Positions 1 to 9,181 of a DNA stretch of 64,000 nucleotides are shown in pieces. Each line of letters begins with the position of its first letter. Positions within the stretch are counted from its first letter, which is position 1. The notes under the pieces were generated by a model. That model worked only from the letters and a program-made list of their open reading frames with translations, did no database searches and was not told the origin of the DNA. Source of the DNA: an uncultured Lachnospiraceae bacterium (lineage in GTDB: Bacteria; Bacillota; Clostridia; Lachnospirales; Lachnospiraceae); contig CADBXF010000009.1 in the NCBI GenBank assembly GCA_902798585.1, positions 1-64,000 of the forward strand. Direction: 5' to 3'. The translations under genes were made by a program, and so were the position numbers.

Positions 1-579
1 GCCGGGGATACCGCCGAGACCTTCCATGATCAGCTGCTTCAAGGACCATCCCGCGCAGTAACCGGTCAGCATGGAGAGGTCGTGAATGTGGATATCGGCC
101 TTCTTGTGCGCCTCGTGAATCTCCGGATCGTAAATCTCGGAGAGCCAGTAGTTGGCGGTGATGGAGCCGGAGTTGTGGAGAATCAGACCGCCGACGGAAT
201 ATGTGACGGTGGAGTTCTCCTTAACACGCCAGTCCTCCTCATGGACATAGCTGTTCACGATTTCCTTGTAATCCAAAATCGTGGACTTCATCTCACGCAG
301 CTTTTCGCGCTGCTTGCGGTACAAAATGTATGCCTTCGCGACATCGGTGTAGCCCGTCTGCTCCAGAACATGCTCCACGCTGTCCTGGATGTCCTCGACA
401 CCGATTACGCCGTTGTTTACTTTATCCTGAAACTGCGCCGTGACACGCAAAGAAAGCAGGCTGATAATATCGGAGGTATACTCCTTGTTTGTCGCCTTGA
501 ATGCTTTCTCGATGGCTGCGTCGATTTTGTGCAGATCGAATTCTTTCAATTCCCCGTTTCGTTTTGCTACCTGAATCAT
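1..579 (-). CDS. nrdD: Anaerobic ribonucleoside-triphosphate reductase, N-terminal part (runs off window)
   Basis: Makes deoxyribonucleotides from ribonucleoside triphosphates under anaerobic conditions with a glycyl radical. The first 193 codons are present, beginning MIQVAKRNGEL. Residues about 1-95 match an ATP-cone regulatory domain. They are followed by the start of the catalytic domain, where the run TYSVGGLILHNSGS and the KADIHIHDLSM motif are typical of NrdD. The start has an AGGAG site (AGGAGAGGAAAAC before ATG). The glycyl-radical C-terminus lies beyond base 1. A perfect promoter with paired NrdR-like boxes lies just upstream. A radical SAM activase-like gene occurs at 43145-43786, but it is not adjacent and is not proven to be its partner. 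Confidence 0.95.
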   Translation of the reverse strand, partial: MIQVAKRNGELKEFDLHKIDAAIEKAFKATNKEYTSDIISLLSLRVTAQFQDKVNNGVIGVEDIQDSVEHVLEQTGYTDVAKAYILYRKQREKLREMKSTILDYKEIVNSYVHEEDWRVKENSTVTYSVGGLILHNSGSITANYWLSEIYDPEIHEAHKKADIHIHDLSMLTGYCAGWSLKQLIMEGLGGIPG

Positions 580-651
580 GTTTTCCTCTCCTTTGCTGTG
601 ATGTTTGGGTGGTTTTCTCTCTTCCTTTGTGCCCCTCGGGCGATTGACTAC

Positions 652-721
652 ATCATAGCACAGCCATTTTGCAGTGTCAACTAAATCTTGAAGATTTTGT
701 GAAATTCAATACTATATCTTG
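652..721 (-). promoter_or_regulatory. nrdD promoter with two NrdR-like boxes
   Basis: Reading the minus strand, TTGACA (675-680) and TATGAT (652-657) are separated by 17 bases, close to an ideal sigma-A promoter pointing into nrdD. Two near-identical elements, CAAGATATAGT (711-721) and CAAGATTTAGT (680-690), lie 31 bp apart, and the second touches the -35. NrdR boxes typically occur as pairs about three helical turns apart in front of nrd operons and contain an ATATAG-type core. NrdR repression is therefore the natural inference. No nrdR gene is visible in this window. Confidence 0.75.
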
Positions 722-810
722 TGGTTATACGACAGTTGTCGAACGAATTCGTCCCCAGCGCCCGCGGCCCGGAAAACCGCTTTGCGTCGGGCTTTTCGCG
801 GCTTTTTGGC

Positions 811-842
811 GAAAAATAAGACCCCGGTTCACGGCCGGGGTC
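811..842 (-). terminator. Rho-independent terminator of hflX operon
   Basis: On the minus strand an 8-bp stem GACCCCGG/CCGGGGTC (835-842 with 820-827) is followed by TTATTTTT. It lies 22 bases past the hflX stop codon. Confidence 0.9.
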
Positions 843-863
843 TCCGCAATCGGTTGTGTTTTC

Positions 864-2108
864 TCACATCAGGTCGCGCCGCTCCGCGGGGATGTATGCC
901 TTCACGGCGACGCCGTCCGCAACATACTCCTCCGAGAGAAGCCGTCCGTATTTTCGAACGCCCTGAAGCTTCGACATCTCATCGTAGCCGTACACGCGCT
1001 CGATGTAAATCTTGCCCTCGAGCAGCACTTCCGTGATTGCCGCAAGCAGCTCCGGAATACCCTCTCCGGTCTTCGCGGAGATCTTCACAACGCGCTCCGC
1101 CGCAAGGTCCTTGTGAACGGCACCGTCCGTCACCAGATCCTGCTTGTTCATCGCCGTAACCACCTTGCGGTTGCCGATTTCAAGCCGGCGCAGCGTCTCA
1201 TAGACGACCGACATCTGCACATCGACATCCGGGTTGGACGCATCCGCCACATGCAAAATCAAATCGGAGTATCCCGCCTCCTCAAGCGTCGAGCGGAACG
1301 CATCGACAAGATGGTGCGGGAGTTTCCGGATGAAGCCGACCGTATCGGTGAACAGCACCTCCTGCCCGTCGGGCATGCGACAGCTTCTCGTCGTCGGGTC
1401 CAGCGTCGCAAAGAGCGCATCCTTCGAGAGCACATCCGCATCGGTAAGATAGTTGAGAAGCGTCGATTTGCCGGCGTTCGTGTAACCGACAATCGCCACC
1501 ACCGGAATTGCGGAACGCGTTCTCGCCTCTCTGCGGACATCGCGATTTTTCTTCACCTCGGCCAGTTCCCGATTGAGCTGTGCGATGCGATTTCGAATCA
1601 GTCTCCTGTCGGTCTCCAGCTTTTTCTCGCCGGGACCTCTCGTGCCGATACCGCCGCCGAGTCTCGACATCGCCCTTCCCATGCCGATCAGGCGCGCCGA
1701 GCGATATCGAAGCTGCGCAAGCTCTACCTGAAGCTTACCTTCGGAAGTCATCGCGTGCTGCGCGAAAATATCGAGAATTACCATCGTGCGGTCCATGACA
1801 TTGCACGAAAGCGCATTTTCCAGATTCTTCATCTGCACCGGCGTAAGCTCGTCATCGGTGACGATTCCGCTTGCCCCGGTCGCCTGCAGAAGTTCCTGCA
1901 GTTCTTCAATCTTACCCTTGCCGATGTAGGTTCCGGGGTGCACCGACTCGCGGTTCTGCACCATCGTCCCGACAACCTGCGCGCCGGCCGTCTTCACCAG
2001 TTCCGCCAGCTCTGCAAGGGACTCCTCCGCCGACAATGCGAAATCCGCACCGTCCTCCGCTACCGCCACCAAAATGACGGTCTCCGTCTCCTGTTTGGTT
2101 TCGTACAC
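864..2108 (-). CDS. hflX: Ribosome-associated GTPase HflX
   Basis: HflX-family GTPase of 414 residues, a usual length. These proteins bind the 50S subunit and split stalled or hibernating ribosomes after stress. The conserved glycine-rich HflX segment GGGIGTRGPGE is at 151-161. The GTPase motifs are G1 GYTNAGKST at 208-216, DPTTR at 237-241, G3 DTVGF at 255-259, G4 NKQD at 321-324 and SAK at 344-346. The start codon is GTG, 7 bases after AGGAG. It lies 16 bp downstream of the TPR lipoprotein gene, so the two are probably co-transcribed and share the terminator at 811-842. Confidence 0.95.
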   Translation of the reverse strand: MYETKQETETVILVAVAEDGADFALSAEESLAELAELVKTAGAQVVGTMVQNRESVHPGTYIGKGKIEELQELLQATGASGIVTDDELTPVQMKNLENALSCNVMDRTMVILDIFAQHAMTSEGKLQVELAQLRYRSARLIGMGRAMSRLGGGIGTRGPGEKKLETDRRLIRNRIAQLNRELAEVKKNRDVRREARTRSAIPVVAIVGYTNAGKSTLLNYLTDADVLSKDALFATLDPTTRSCRMPDGQEVLFTDTVGFIRKLPHHLVDAFRSTLEEAGYSDLILHVADASNPDVDVQMSVVYETLRRLEIGNRKVVTAMNKQDLVTDGAVHKDLAAERVVKISAKTGEGIPELLAAITEVLLEGKIYIERVYGYDEMSKLQGVRKYGRLLSEEYVADGVAVKAYIPAERRDLM

Positions 2109-2124
2109 CGGCTGCTCCTTTCTC

Positions 2125-3327
2125 TCACTCGGTAATTCCGAGTCTCTTCTTCAAAAACCTGTATTCGTTGGTTGCTTCCATATCGTCGGGGTAGCTTACG
2201 ATATACTCCTGCAGCGTCTCATAGGCCTTCTGCAGCTCATTTCGCTCCTCATAAAGCGCCACCTGGTTGCGGAGCAGCTGCTGTCTTGCCACCGATCCGG
2301 GCACACCGAGTCCGATATCGAGCATCGTTTGCGCCTTCTCGTACTCAAACATCGCAAGATAGCAGACCGCCTCCTGATTGCAGACTGTCGGCGACTCCGC
2401 GGCGCTGCTCGCGCGATACGCCTCAAAGCGGGCAATCGCGTTCTCGTACTCCTTGTCCGCGAGAGCAATCTCCCCGAGGAAATAATTCGCCTCGGCAAAT
2501 CCCATATCGAGCGCATATTCCATCTCAATCTTCGCGGATTTATAGTTTCCCTGGTAGTAGTGAACCTGCCCCAGGTAGTATTTGTCTTCGTTATTTTTCA
2601 CGGTGAGGCGCGAGGCCTTCGTGAGGTACTCCGCCCCCTTCTCCGGCTCGCCGGCTGACGCATAGCAGGTATAAATACCGATGTATGTCCGGTAGTTGTC
2701 CTCCGAAATCTCAAGCGCTTTCATATAATCGGCAAGCGCCTCGTCCTGTTTTCCCTCGATGCGGTACAAATCGGCGCGGCTCTGGTAGGCCTTCTCACTC
2801 TTCCCGTTGCGGGACAGAATCTCGGTGTAAATGTCGATGGCCGATGTCCGATAGCCCATGCACTCCAGCGTATTGGCCTTGTAAAAGAGGATGTCGATAT
2901 CCCAGCCGCTCTCTGCCTTGATATCAAGCGCGTTGTTAAAGCAGGTCAGAGCGTCCGTATAGCTCTGCTTCTGAATGTACACAAGCCCCTTCCCGCGAAT
3001 GGCAAATTTGTTGAGCCGATCCGGGTGGGACGCCGACGAACTGTTGACCAGAACAATCTCGAACTCCCGCAGCGCTTCATCGTACTTCTTCTGCTGCAGA
3101 AGCGCCATCCCGTAATTGTTGTGAATCTCAAGGTCGGAATTGTCCATCGAGAGAGCGCGCGAAAAATACTCCGCGGCCTTCTCGTAATCCCCTGCCTCGT
3201 AGTAGGAAAGCCCCTTTCGATTTTCACTCTGCGGCGTCATCTTCTCGTCCCCGCACCCGCAGGCCAGAACTGCGAAAAGCGCAACCGCGGCAAGCAGAAT
3301 CGCCGTCTTTTGAATTCGATTTCTCAT
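2125..3327 (-). CDS. TPR-repeat lipoprotein
   Basis: Predicted 400-residue lipoprotein. The chosen ATG (MRNRIQKTA) has AGGGGAAG in front and gives a proper signal peptide ending in the lipobox LACGC, with the lipid-modified cysteine around residue 22-24. The open frame extends upstream but without a plausible signal. The rest is a string of tetratricopeptide repeats, with motifs such as GLSYYEAGDYEKAAEYFSRAL and SEKAYQSRADLYRIEGKQDEA, which would form a helical scaffold on the outside of the membrane. The partner is unknown. It is the first gene of a likely two-gene operon with hflX, a pairing that does not by itself explain the function. Confidence 0.85.
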   Translation of the reverse strand: MRNRIQKTAILLAAVALFAVLACGCGDEKMTPQSENRKGLSYYEAGDYEKAAEYFSRALSMDNSDLEIHNNYGMALLQQKKYDEALREFEIVLVNSSSASHPDRLNKFAIRGKGLVYIQKQSYTDALTCFNNALDIKAESGWDIDILFYKANTLECMGYRTSAIDIYTEILSRNGKSEKAYQSRADLYRIEGKQDEALADYMKALEISEDNYRTYIGIYTCYASAGEPEKGAEYLTKASRLTVKNNEDKYYLGQVHYYQGNYKSAKIEMEYALDMGFAEANYFLGEIALADKEYENAIARFEAYRASSAAESPTVCNQEAVCYLAMFEYEKAQTMLDIGLGVPGSVARQQLLRNQVALYEERNELQKAYETLQEYIVSYPDDMEATNEYRFLKKRLGITE

Positions 3328-3370
3328 TGTCTTCCCCTTTGTATCATCGCGGAAAATGGTTCCCGGATGG

Positions 3371-3400
3371 AAAAGCCCCCCGAAGATCGCTTCGGGGGGC
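3371..3400 (-). terminator. Terminator of fba
   Basis: An 11-bp perfect stem GCCCCCCGAAG/CTTCGGGGGGC (3375-3385 with 3390-3400) with a 4-base loop is followed on the minus strand by TTTT. It lies 20 bases beyond the fba stop. Confidence 0.9.
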
Positions 3401-3419
3401 CGATTCACTATAAGTAAGA

Positions 3420-4388
3420 TCAGATCTTGTTGTCCGAACCGAGAACATACTTAATCTTGTGAGCAACCATGTCCTTAACAGCCTGACGAGCGGGCTTAAG
3501 GTACTGGCGGGGATCGAAATGATCCGGATGCTCAGCGAAGTACTTGCGAATGTTACCGGTCATCGCAAGACGGATATCGGAGTCGATGTTGATCTTGCAA
3601 ACAGCAAGCTCAGCAGCATGACGAAGCTGCTCTTCCGGAATACCTACGGCATCCGGCATATTTCCGCCGTACTCATTTACCATCTTAACGAATTCCTGCG
3701 GAACGGAGGACGAACCGTGAAGAACGATCGGGAAACCGGGAAGTCTCTTGATGCACTCCTCAAGTACGTCAAAACGAAGCGGCGGCGGAACGAGAACGCC
3801 GTCGGCATTTCTCGTGCACTGTGCAGCCGTGAACTTGTAAGCGCCGTGCGAAGTTCCGATAGCGATTGCAAGAGAGTCGCAACCGGTTCTTCCTACGAAC
3901 TCCTCAACCTCCTCGGGACGGGTGTAGCTCTCCTTACCGGACTCTACAACAACCTCGTCCTCGATACCTGCAAGCGTGCCGAGCTCAGCCTCAACCACTA
4001 CGCCGTGGTCGTGTGCATACTCAACAACCTGCTTCGTCAGAGCGATGTTGTCCTCGAAGGACTTCGAAGAAGCGTCGATCATTACGGAGGTGAAACCGCC
4101 GTCGATGCAGGACTTGCAAAGTTCGAAGGAATCGCCGTGATCAAGGTGAAGAGCGATCGGAATCTGAGGATTCTCGATAACCGCTGCCTCGACAAGCTTT
4201 ACAAGATAGGTGTGGTTTGCGTATGCGCGCGCACCCTTGGAAACCTGAAGGATAACCGGGCTGTTCAGCTCGCCTGCCGCCTCGGTGATACCCTGTACGA
4301 TCTCCATGTTGTTTACATTGAAGGCACCGATAGCGTAGCCGCCGTTGTATGCCTTGGCAAACATTTCTTTCGTGGTAACTAATGCCAT
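3420..4388 (-). CDS. fba: Fructose-bisphosphate aldolase, class II
   Basis: Zinc-dependent aldolase that splits fructose 1,6-bisphosphate into dihydroxyacetone phosphate and glyceraldehyde 3-phosphate in glycolysis. The protein has 322 residues. HLDHG at 81-85 carries the catalytic Asp and a zinc-binding His. The metal and phosphate-binding motifs EAELGTLAG, TSHGAYK, LHGSSSVP and KINIDSDIR follow in the class II order. The start has AGGAAAGG upstream. It is transcribed alone, with its own promoter (4460-4488) and terminator (3371-3400), as expected for a highly expressed glycolytic gene. Confidence 0.97.
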   Translation of the reverse strand: MALVTTKEMFAKAYNGGYAIGAFNVNNMEIVQGITEAAGELNSPVILQVSKGARAYANHTYLVKLVEAAVIENPQIPIALHLDHGDSFELCKSCIDGGFTSVMIDASSKSFEDNIALTKQVVEYAHDHGVVVEAELGTLAGIEDEVVVESGKESYTRPEEVEEFVGRTGCDSLAIAIGTSHGAYKFTAAQCTRNADGVLVPPPLRFDVLEECIKRLPGFPIVLHGSSSVPQEFVKMVNEYGGNMPDAVGIPEEQLRHAAELAVCKINIDSDIRLAMTGNIRKYFAEHPDHFDPRQYLKPARQAVKDMVAHKIKYVLGSDNKI

Positions 4389-4459
4389 GGTATATATTCC
4401 TTTCCTATTGATACAAAATTTCGGACCGCAGACACGGCTCGTGCCCGACAGCCGTTGTT

Positions 4460-4488
4460 ATTATAGCAGAGTGACCCCCGATTGTAAA
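4460..4488 (-). promoter_or_regulatory. fba promoter
   Basis: On the minus strand TTTACA (4483-4488), 17 bases, TATAAT (4460-4465). It lies about 70 bp before the fba ATG, in the gap after lepB. Confidence 0.85.
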
Positions 4489-4501
4489 GCGCAAATGCCG
4501 A

Positions 4502-5350
4502 TTACCGGCTATGTTTTCCCCAGAGGAAAAACATCATTGTGCACATAATCTCATCGCGCTTAATCGGACCGATGATGCGGCTGTCATGAGAACCGAACCG
4601 GTTGTCTCCCATCACGAAATATTCGTCCTGGCCGAGGTTCCATTCGCCCGTAGGCGCATAGGTTCCGCCGTGATAATTCGTGTACGGAGCATCCTCCATC
4701 ACACCGTTGATATACACGCGATACACCTGCTGCCCCGCCGGAATCACCGTTCCGTCCGAGAGTGTTACCGTGTAATCGTATTTTTCCCATACACATTTAA
4801 TCACATCGCCCGGTATACCGATGACGCGCTTGATGAAGTTCGCATTGTCCGTCCCGTTTTGCTTGTCGCCGGTATTGACAATCACGATATCTTCGCGCTC
4901 CGGAGTCGCATAGCGAAAGCCGAAGCCGAACGCCTTGTCATCGAGCGTCTCGTTCATGGAAGTACCGCTCACACGGTACGGCGGGAACACATAGAAGATA
5001 GCGTATGTTATGGCAAAGCAGCACAGGAAAAACGTAATCTCGCGGAAAATCGATTTTGCCACGGACTCCTTTCGCTCCTCCGTTTCCCCCTCTGCGGTTT
5101 CGCCGTCCTCCTCTTCGTCACCGGACTCCGCGTCGCTTTCCCCGTCCGCTTCGGAATCGTATTCCTCTGCATCCGCTTCGGGTTCTTCGCCGGGCTCTTC
5201 CGCATCCGCCTCCTCGTAATCGTCGTACTCCTCGTCGTAGTCATCGGAAGAAGGCTTTTTTCTCTCTTCCTCAGGCAACCGGATTCGTTCGACCGTCGAG
5301 CCGGTCAGGGTACCTTCAATGTCCTCGTTCATGATATCGTCAATGTTCAT
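4502..5350 (-). CDS. lepB: Signal peptidase I with long acidic N-terminal extension
   Basis: Membrane serine protease that removes signal peptides from exported proteins. The 282-residue protein has one membrane segment at about 104-123. The catalytic Ser131 lies in SGTSM and the catalytic Lys174 in FIKRVIG. MGDNR is at 247-251 and SHDSR at 254-258, as in type I enzymes. Residues 30-95 are an unusual strongly acidic, low-complexity extension of D, E, S, A and G on the cytoplasmic side; most Gram-positive enzymes of this type are about 180-200 residues long. GGAGG precedes the start. The gene follows the GH3 gene by 27 bp and may be read from the same transcript. Confidence 0.93.
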   Translation of the reverse strand: MNIDDIMNEDIEGTLTGSTVERIRLPEEERKKPSSDDYDEEYDDYEEADAEEPGEEPEADAEEYDSEADGESDAESGDEEEDGETAEGETEERKESVAKSIFREITFFLCCFAITYAIFYVFPPYRVSGTSMNETLDDKAFGFGFRYATPEREDIVIVNTGDKQNGTDNANFIKRVIGIPGDVIKCVWEKYDYTVTLSDGTVIPAGQQVYRVYINGVMEDAPYTNYHGGTYAPTGEWNLGQDEYFVMGDNRFGSHDSRIIGPIKRDEIMCTMMFFLWGKHSR

Positions 5351-5377
5351 TCTGTCCTCCGCTGCTCAAGAAGCCGC

Positions 5378-7528
5378 TCAGATCTTACACTCCGCGCCGT
5401 CGTAACGCAGAACAAAGCGTTTCGGTGCAACCCCGAGCAATTTACAACTGCGCGCATCCGGCTGCGAAATCCCCACATACACTTCGTACTCGCCGGGAAC
5501 CAACACGCGCTCACCGTTTTCATTATATACGCCGAACGCCTCAGGCGCAAGAGAAATCGAAACTTCCACCTGCTTCGCGCGCTCCGTATACACCTTTTTA
5601 AGTCCCTTAAGCTGCGCATTCGGAGCCCCCGCAAGCGGAGATTTTACATAGACCTGTACCGTCTGCGCGCCGTCGAAGGAACCGATGTTCATAAGCGTCG
5701 CGCTGCAGGTCACGCCTTCGCTGACAGAACCGGTCACGGAAGCCTGAAGCGGGAGAATTTCCGAGTACGAAAGCCCGTAGCCGAACGGATAGAGCGCCTC
5801 ATTTTTCATATAGCGATAAGTTCTTCCCTTCATCGAATAATCCGTAAAATCAGGGAGTTCCTCGTTCGTTCTGTAAAATGTCACCGGAAGCTTCCCCTCC
5901 GGGTTGGCCTTGCCGAAAAGAATATCCGCAACCGCGCGACCGCCCTGCGCACCGGGATACCACGCGTCGAGAATCGCGGGGATATGCTCATCTTCCCACG
6001 AAACCGCCAATGCGCTTCCGCCGAGCAGCACCAGAACAACCGGCTTTCCGCAGTCGACCAGCTCCTTCAAAATCGTCTCCTGCAACCCCGGAAGGCTGCA
6101 ATCGGGCTTGTCCCCTGAAGCAAACTCGTTGCCCTGGTCGCCCTCCTCGCCCTCAAGGCCCGGGTCGAGACCCATCACGGCAATCACGATATCGCTCATA
6201 TCCGCAACCGCGCGAACCTCAGCCGCACGGTCATTCGGCCTGCCGAGCCCCTGAACACGGTCCTTAAAGAGATGGCATCCCTCCGAGTATACGATGCGTG
6301 CACGGTCGCCTACCGCCTCACGGATTCCCTGCAATACAGTCACATACTCCGAGGAGGTTCCCTCGTAATTGCCCACAAGCGCCTTGCGATTGTCGGCGTT
6401 CGGTCCGATTACGCCGATGGTATGATACCGTTCGGTATTAAGCGGAAGAATTTTTCTCTCATTCTTAAGAAGCACAACGGTCTTACGGCTGACCTCGCGG
6501 TTCTTCGCGCGGCTTTCCGCCGTATCCACCGAAGCATAGCTGATGGCATCGAACGGTACTTCACCCTTGCGGTCAAAAAGGCCGAGCTTCATGCGCGTGG
6601 TGAAAAGCCGTGTTACGGCGCGGTCGATGGTGCTTTCCTCCACGAGGCCGTCGCGAACCGCCTGCAGCAGATGCACATACATGTCGCCGCAGTTTAAGTC
6701 ACAGCCGGAATTCATCGCAAGCGCGACCGTCTCCTCCTGATTTTTCGTCACCATATGGAATTCATGGAAGTCCCTGAGCGCCCAGCAGTCCGAAGTCACA
6801 TGGCCGTCAAAGCCCCACTCTCCGCGCAAAATGTCCCGAAGTAGCGTCTTGCTTCCGCAGCATGCCTCGCCGTTCGTCCGGTTATATGCGCCCATCACTG
6901 CCTCCACATGCCCTTCCGTCACACAGGCCTGAAAAGCCGGAAGATAGGTTTCCCGAAGGTCCTGCTTGCTCACAACGGCATTAAAGCGATGACGCTGGTC
7001 CTCCGGTCCGCTGTGCACCGCAAAATGCTTCGCGCATGCTGCGACCTTCATGTATTTATCATCGTTTCCCTGCATCCCGCGGATGAAGGAAACGCCGAGT
7101 TTTCCGCTTAAGAAAGGATCCTCCCCGAAGGTCTCATGACCGCGCCCCCAACGCGGATCACGGAAAATGTTTACATTCGGAGACCAGAAAGTAAGTCCTT
7201 TATAAATGTCGGTGTCACCGAAATCCCGCTGCATATTGAACTTACCGCGGGCTTCCGTGGAAATGATATCCGCAACTTCGGAAATCATCTTCTCGTCAAA
7301 AGAAGCTGCGAGACCGATTGCCTGCGGGAATACTGTCGCGACACCGGCACGGGCTACGCCGTGCAAAGCCTCATTCCAATAGTTATACGCCGGAACGCCC
7401 AGACGCTCAATCGCCGGCGCATTGAAAAGTGTTTGAAACACCTTCTCCTCCAGTGTCATCTCTCCCACAAGTGCTTCCGCGCGTTCGCGGAAGGATTTGG
7501 TCTCATCCAGCCAGGCTGCGTTGTTCAT
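5378..7528 (-). CDS. GH3 family glycosidase (beta-xylosidase/beta-glucosidase type)
   Basis: Glycoside hydrolase family 3 enzyme of 716 residues, probably cytoplasmic because no signal peptide is seen. It removes single sugars from the ends of short beta-linked oligosaccharides. The N-terminal TIM barrel has YNYWNEALHGVAR (49-61), which resembles the xylosidase/arabinofuranosidase subgroup, then GRGHETFGEDP and KHF. The nucleophile Asp247 lies in TSDCWAL. The second alpha/beta domain and a C-terminal fibronectin-III-like domain follow. The ATG chosen (MNNAAWLDE) sits 5 bases after GGAGG; an ATG four codons upstream overlaps that site. Neighbouring sugar importers fit a role in processing imported oligosaccharides. 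The exact substrate is not known. Confidence 0.92.
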   Translation of the reverse strand: MNNAAWLDETKSFRERAEALVGEMTLEEKVFQTLFNAPAIERLGVPAYNYWNEALHGVARAGVATVFPQAIGLAASFDEKMISEVADIISTEARGKFNMQRDFGDTDIYKGLTFWSPNVNIFRDPRWGRGHETFGEDPFLSGKLGVSFIRGMQGNDDKYMKVAACAKHFAVHSGPEDQRHRFNAVVSKQDLRETYLPAFQACVTEGHVEAVMGAYNRTNGEACCGSKTLLRDILRGEWGFDGHVTSDCWALRDFHEFHMVTKNQEETVALAMNSGCDLNCGDMYVHLLQAVRDGLVEESTIDRAVTRLFTTRMKLGLFDRKGEVPFDAISYASVDTAESRAKNREVSRKTVVLLKNERKILPLNTERYHTIGVIGPNADNRKALVGNYEGTSSEYVTVLQGIREAVGDRARIVYSEGCHLFKDRVQGLGRPNDRAAEVRAVADMSDIVIAVMGLDPGLEGEEGDQGNEFASGDKPDCSLPGLQETILKELVDCGKPVVLVLLGGSALAVSWEDEHIPAILDAWYPGAQGGRAVADILFGKANPEGKLPVTFYRTNEELPDFTDYSMKGRTYRYMKNEALYPFGYGLSYSEILPLQASVTGSVSEGVTCSATLMNIGSFDGAQTVQVYVKSPLAGAPNAQLKGLKKVYTERAKQVEVSISLAPEAFGVYNENGERVLVPGEYEVYVGISQPDARSCKLLGVAPKRFVLRYDGAECKI

Positions 7529-7599
7529 GTTTTCCTCCATACGCTATTTATTACATTCTTATTGCCGAATCGATTCCGGCTTCTGCTTATCATTTTTCG

Positions 7600-7633
7600 A
7601 AAAAAGAAAGGCTGCCCCAAAGGGACAGCCTTT
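7600..7633 (-). terminator. Terminator after solute-binding protein gene
   Basis: On the minus strand AAAGGCTG (7626-7633) pairs with CAGCCTTT (7607-7614) and is followed by CTTTTTTT. It lies 20 bases past the stop of the binding-protein gene at 7654. Confidence 0.88.
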
Positions 7634-7653
7634 CAGGTATCTCCAGCGTGAGA

Positions 7654-9138
7654 TTACTTAGCTCTGCGAGCGTTGAACTCATCGATGTAGGTCTGGATCT
7701 GAGAGTTCAAGGACTCAAGGAGCTGACCAGGAGTCTGCTCAGGGCTATCTACATTGTAGTAGAAGCTCGTCTGGATAACACCGTTGTTGTTATCCCAGAG
7801 ACCCGGAACGATATAGCTCGGGTTCTGAACAGGCGCGATCTTGTTGATCATGATGTCAAGAGTCTCGTTAACGGCTCTGGAATCACGGAAGAGAGCCTCA
7901 TAGCCGGCCTTCCAAGCGTTCGGATCGTCAACGATTTCAGGAGACTGATCAGTGAAGTTGTTGTAAGCGAATGCGATATCAGCAAGCTTAGCCTTGGTTA
8001 CCTCGCAGCTCGGGATTACCATGATGTTCTCACGGGAAACCGGGATGTAATTGGTAGCCTTGGGTCCCTTAGGGAAGCAAACGAAACCGTAAACGAAATC
8101 GTATGCCTTAACACCGGTATCGTTTCCGTCAGCGTCCTTCTCATTAGCAGAGAAATCACCGGCCTTGTACTCATCGTAAGGAATCATAACGGCCTTCTGC
8201 TCTTTGAATACGCTCTCGAAGAAGTTCCACTGCTCACCTTCAACTGCACGGCGGGTAAGACCTTCGGTGTAGAAGGAATATGCCCAGTCGCAGTCAGCGA
8301 TGATGTCGCTGTTGGTAGCGTTGTTAACGAACTTGCCGCTAGCATCCTTCGTGATGATAGCATGACCGTTGGAGAGCATGGTCATCTCGAAGAATACGGA
8401 CTGCTGCGTGATGAGACCGTAGATATCAGCTACACCATCGCTGTTCGTATCAACAGTGCACTTCTTAGCGAAGTCCTTGAAAGTATCCCAAGTCCAATCG
8501 CCGGATGCCTGCAAATCGTAAGGCTTGTCAACCTCTCCCTCGCCGAGAAGCTTCTTAACAAGATCCTTGTTGTAGAAGATACCGGTTCTGGGCTCGATGC
8601 CAGTAGCAAAGCCATAGATCGCGTCGCCAACCGTCATACTCTCAACAACGGCCTTGTTCCACTTCTTATCAGAGAAGTTGAACTCGGAAAGCTTGGAAAC
8701 ATCAGCAAAGAGCGGGTCTTCCTGATCCATGAACGCACCGATGAATCTGTAGTCAAACGTCATAACGTCTGCCAACGGAGCATTGGAGGTAATGGAAAGA
8801 AGGCAGGTCTCAGCCTGATCACTCCAACCACAGATTCCCTTACGAGTAATCGTGTAGTTGTGCTTCGTCATCAACGACTTCTGATACTCGGAGTTCAACT
8901 CCTCTGCGCTCGTGGAAGACGGAAGCTTCCATTCGTTACCGGACCACCAGTCACCAACCACAACAGCGAGACCGTTGAGGTTACGAACCGGCTTTTCCGT
9001 AGGCGTAGGCGTCTCAGCAGTAGCAGGCGTCGTAGGCGTTGCGTCGGTAGTGTTGTTCTTCTCATCACCACAAGCAACTACAGCCAAGCAGCAAACACAT
9101 GCTACAAGCACGAGCAGCATTTTCTTGATAGTGCTCAT
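7654..9138 (-). CDS. Extracellular solute-binding lipoprotein (family 1, sugar ABC importer)
   Basis: Predicted 494-residue substrate-binding protein for a carbohydrate ABC importer. A basic and hydrophobic signal peptide ends in a lipobox with Cys near residue 23 (VVACGD). A Thr/Pro-rich linker (about 28-50) follows, then a type 1 periplasmic-binding fold containing motifs common in oligosaccharide-binding proteins, such as PLADVMTFDYR and TGIEPRTGIFYNKDLV. GGAGG precedes the ATG. It lies downstream of two permease genes (9289-11470) but has its own promoter with an operator-like palindrome and its own terminator. It can therefore be made in excess over the membrane subunits. The sugar is unknown. 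Confidence 0.9.
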   Translation of the reverse strand: MSTIKKMLLVLVACVCCLAVVACGDEKNNTTDATPTTPATAETPTPTEKPVRNLNGLAVVVGDWWSGNEWKLPSSTSAEELNSEYQKSLMTKHNYTITRKGICGWSDQAETCLLSITSNAPLADVMTFDYRFIGAFMDQEDPLFADVSKLSEFNFSDKKWNKAVVESMTVGDAIYGFATGIEPRTGIFYNKDLVKKLLGEGEVDKPYDLQASGDWTWDTFKDFAKKCTVDTNSDGVADIYGLITQQSVFFEMTMLSNGHAIITKDASGKFVNNATNSDIIADCDWAYSFYTEGLTRRAVEGEQWNFFESVFKEQKAVMIPYDEYKAGDFSANEKDADGNDTGVKAYDFVYGFVCFPKGPKATNYIPVSRENIMVIPSCEVTKAKLADIAFAYNNFTDQSPEIVDDPNAWKAGYEALFRDSRAVNETLDIMINKIAPVQNPSYIVPGLWDNNNGVIQTSFYYNVDSPEQTPGQLLESLNSQIQTYIDEFNARRAK

Positions 9139-9181
9139 TATAAGCTCCTCCTTAGGAAAAATAAAAGTATCTTAAAATGTC

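Noticed and set aside
669..2135. 488-codon plus-strand frame opposite hflX
   Set aside because: It mirrors hflX, whose GTPase motifs are clear on the minus strand, and its translation has no recognisable domain.
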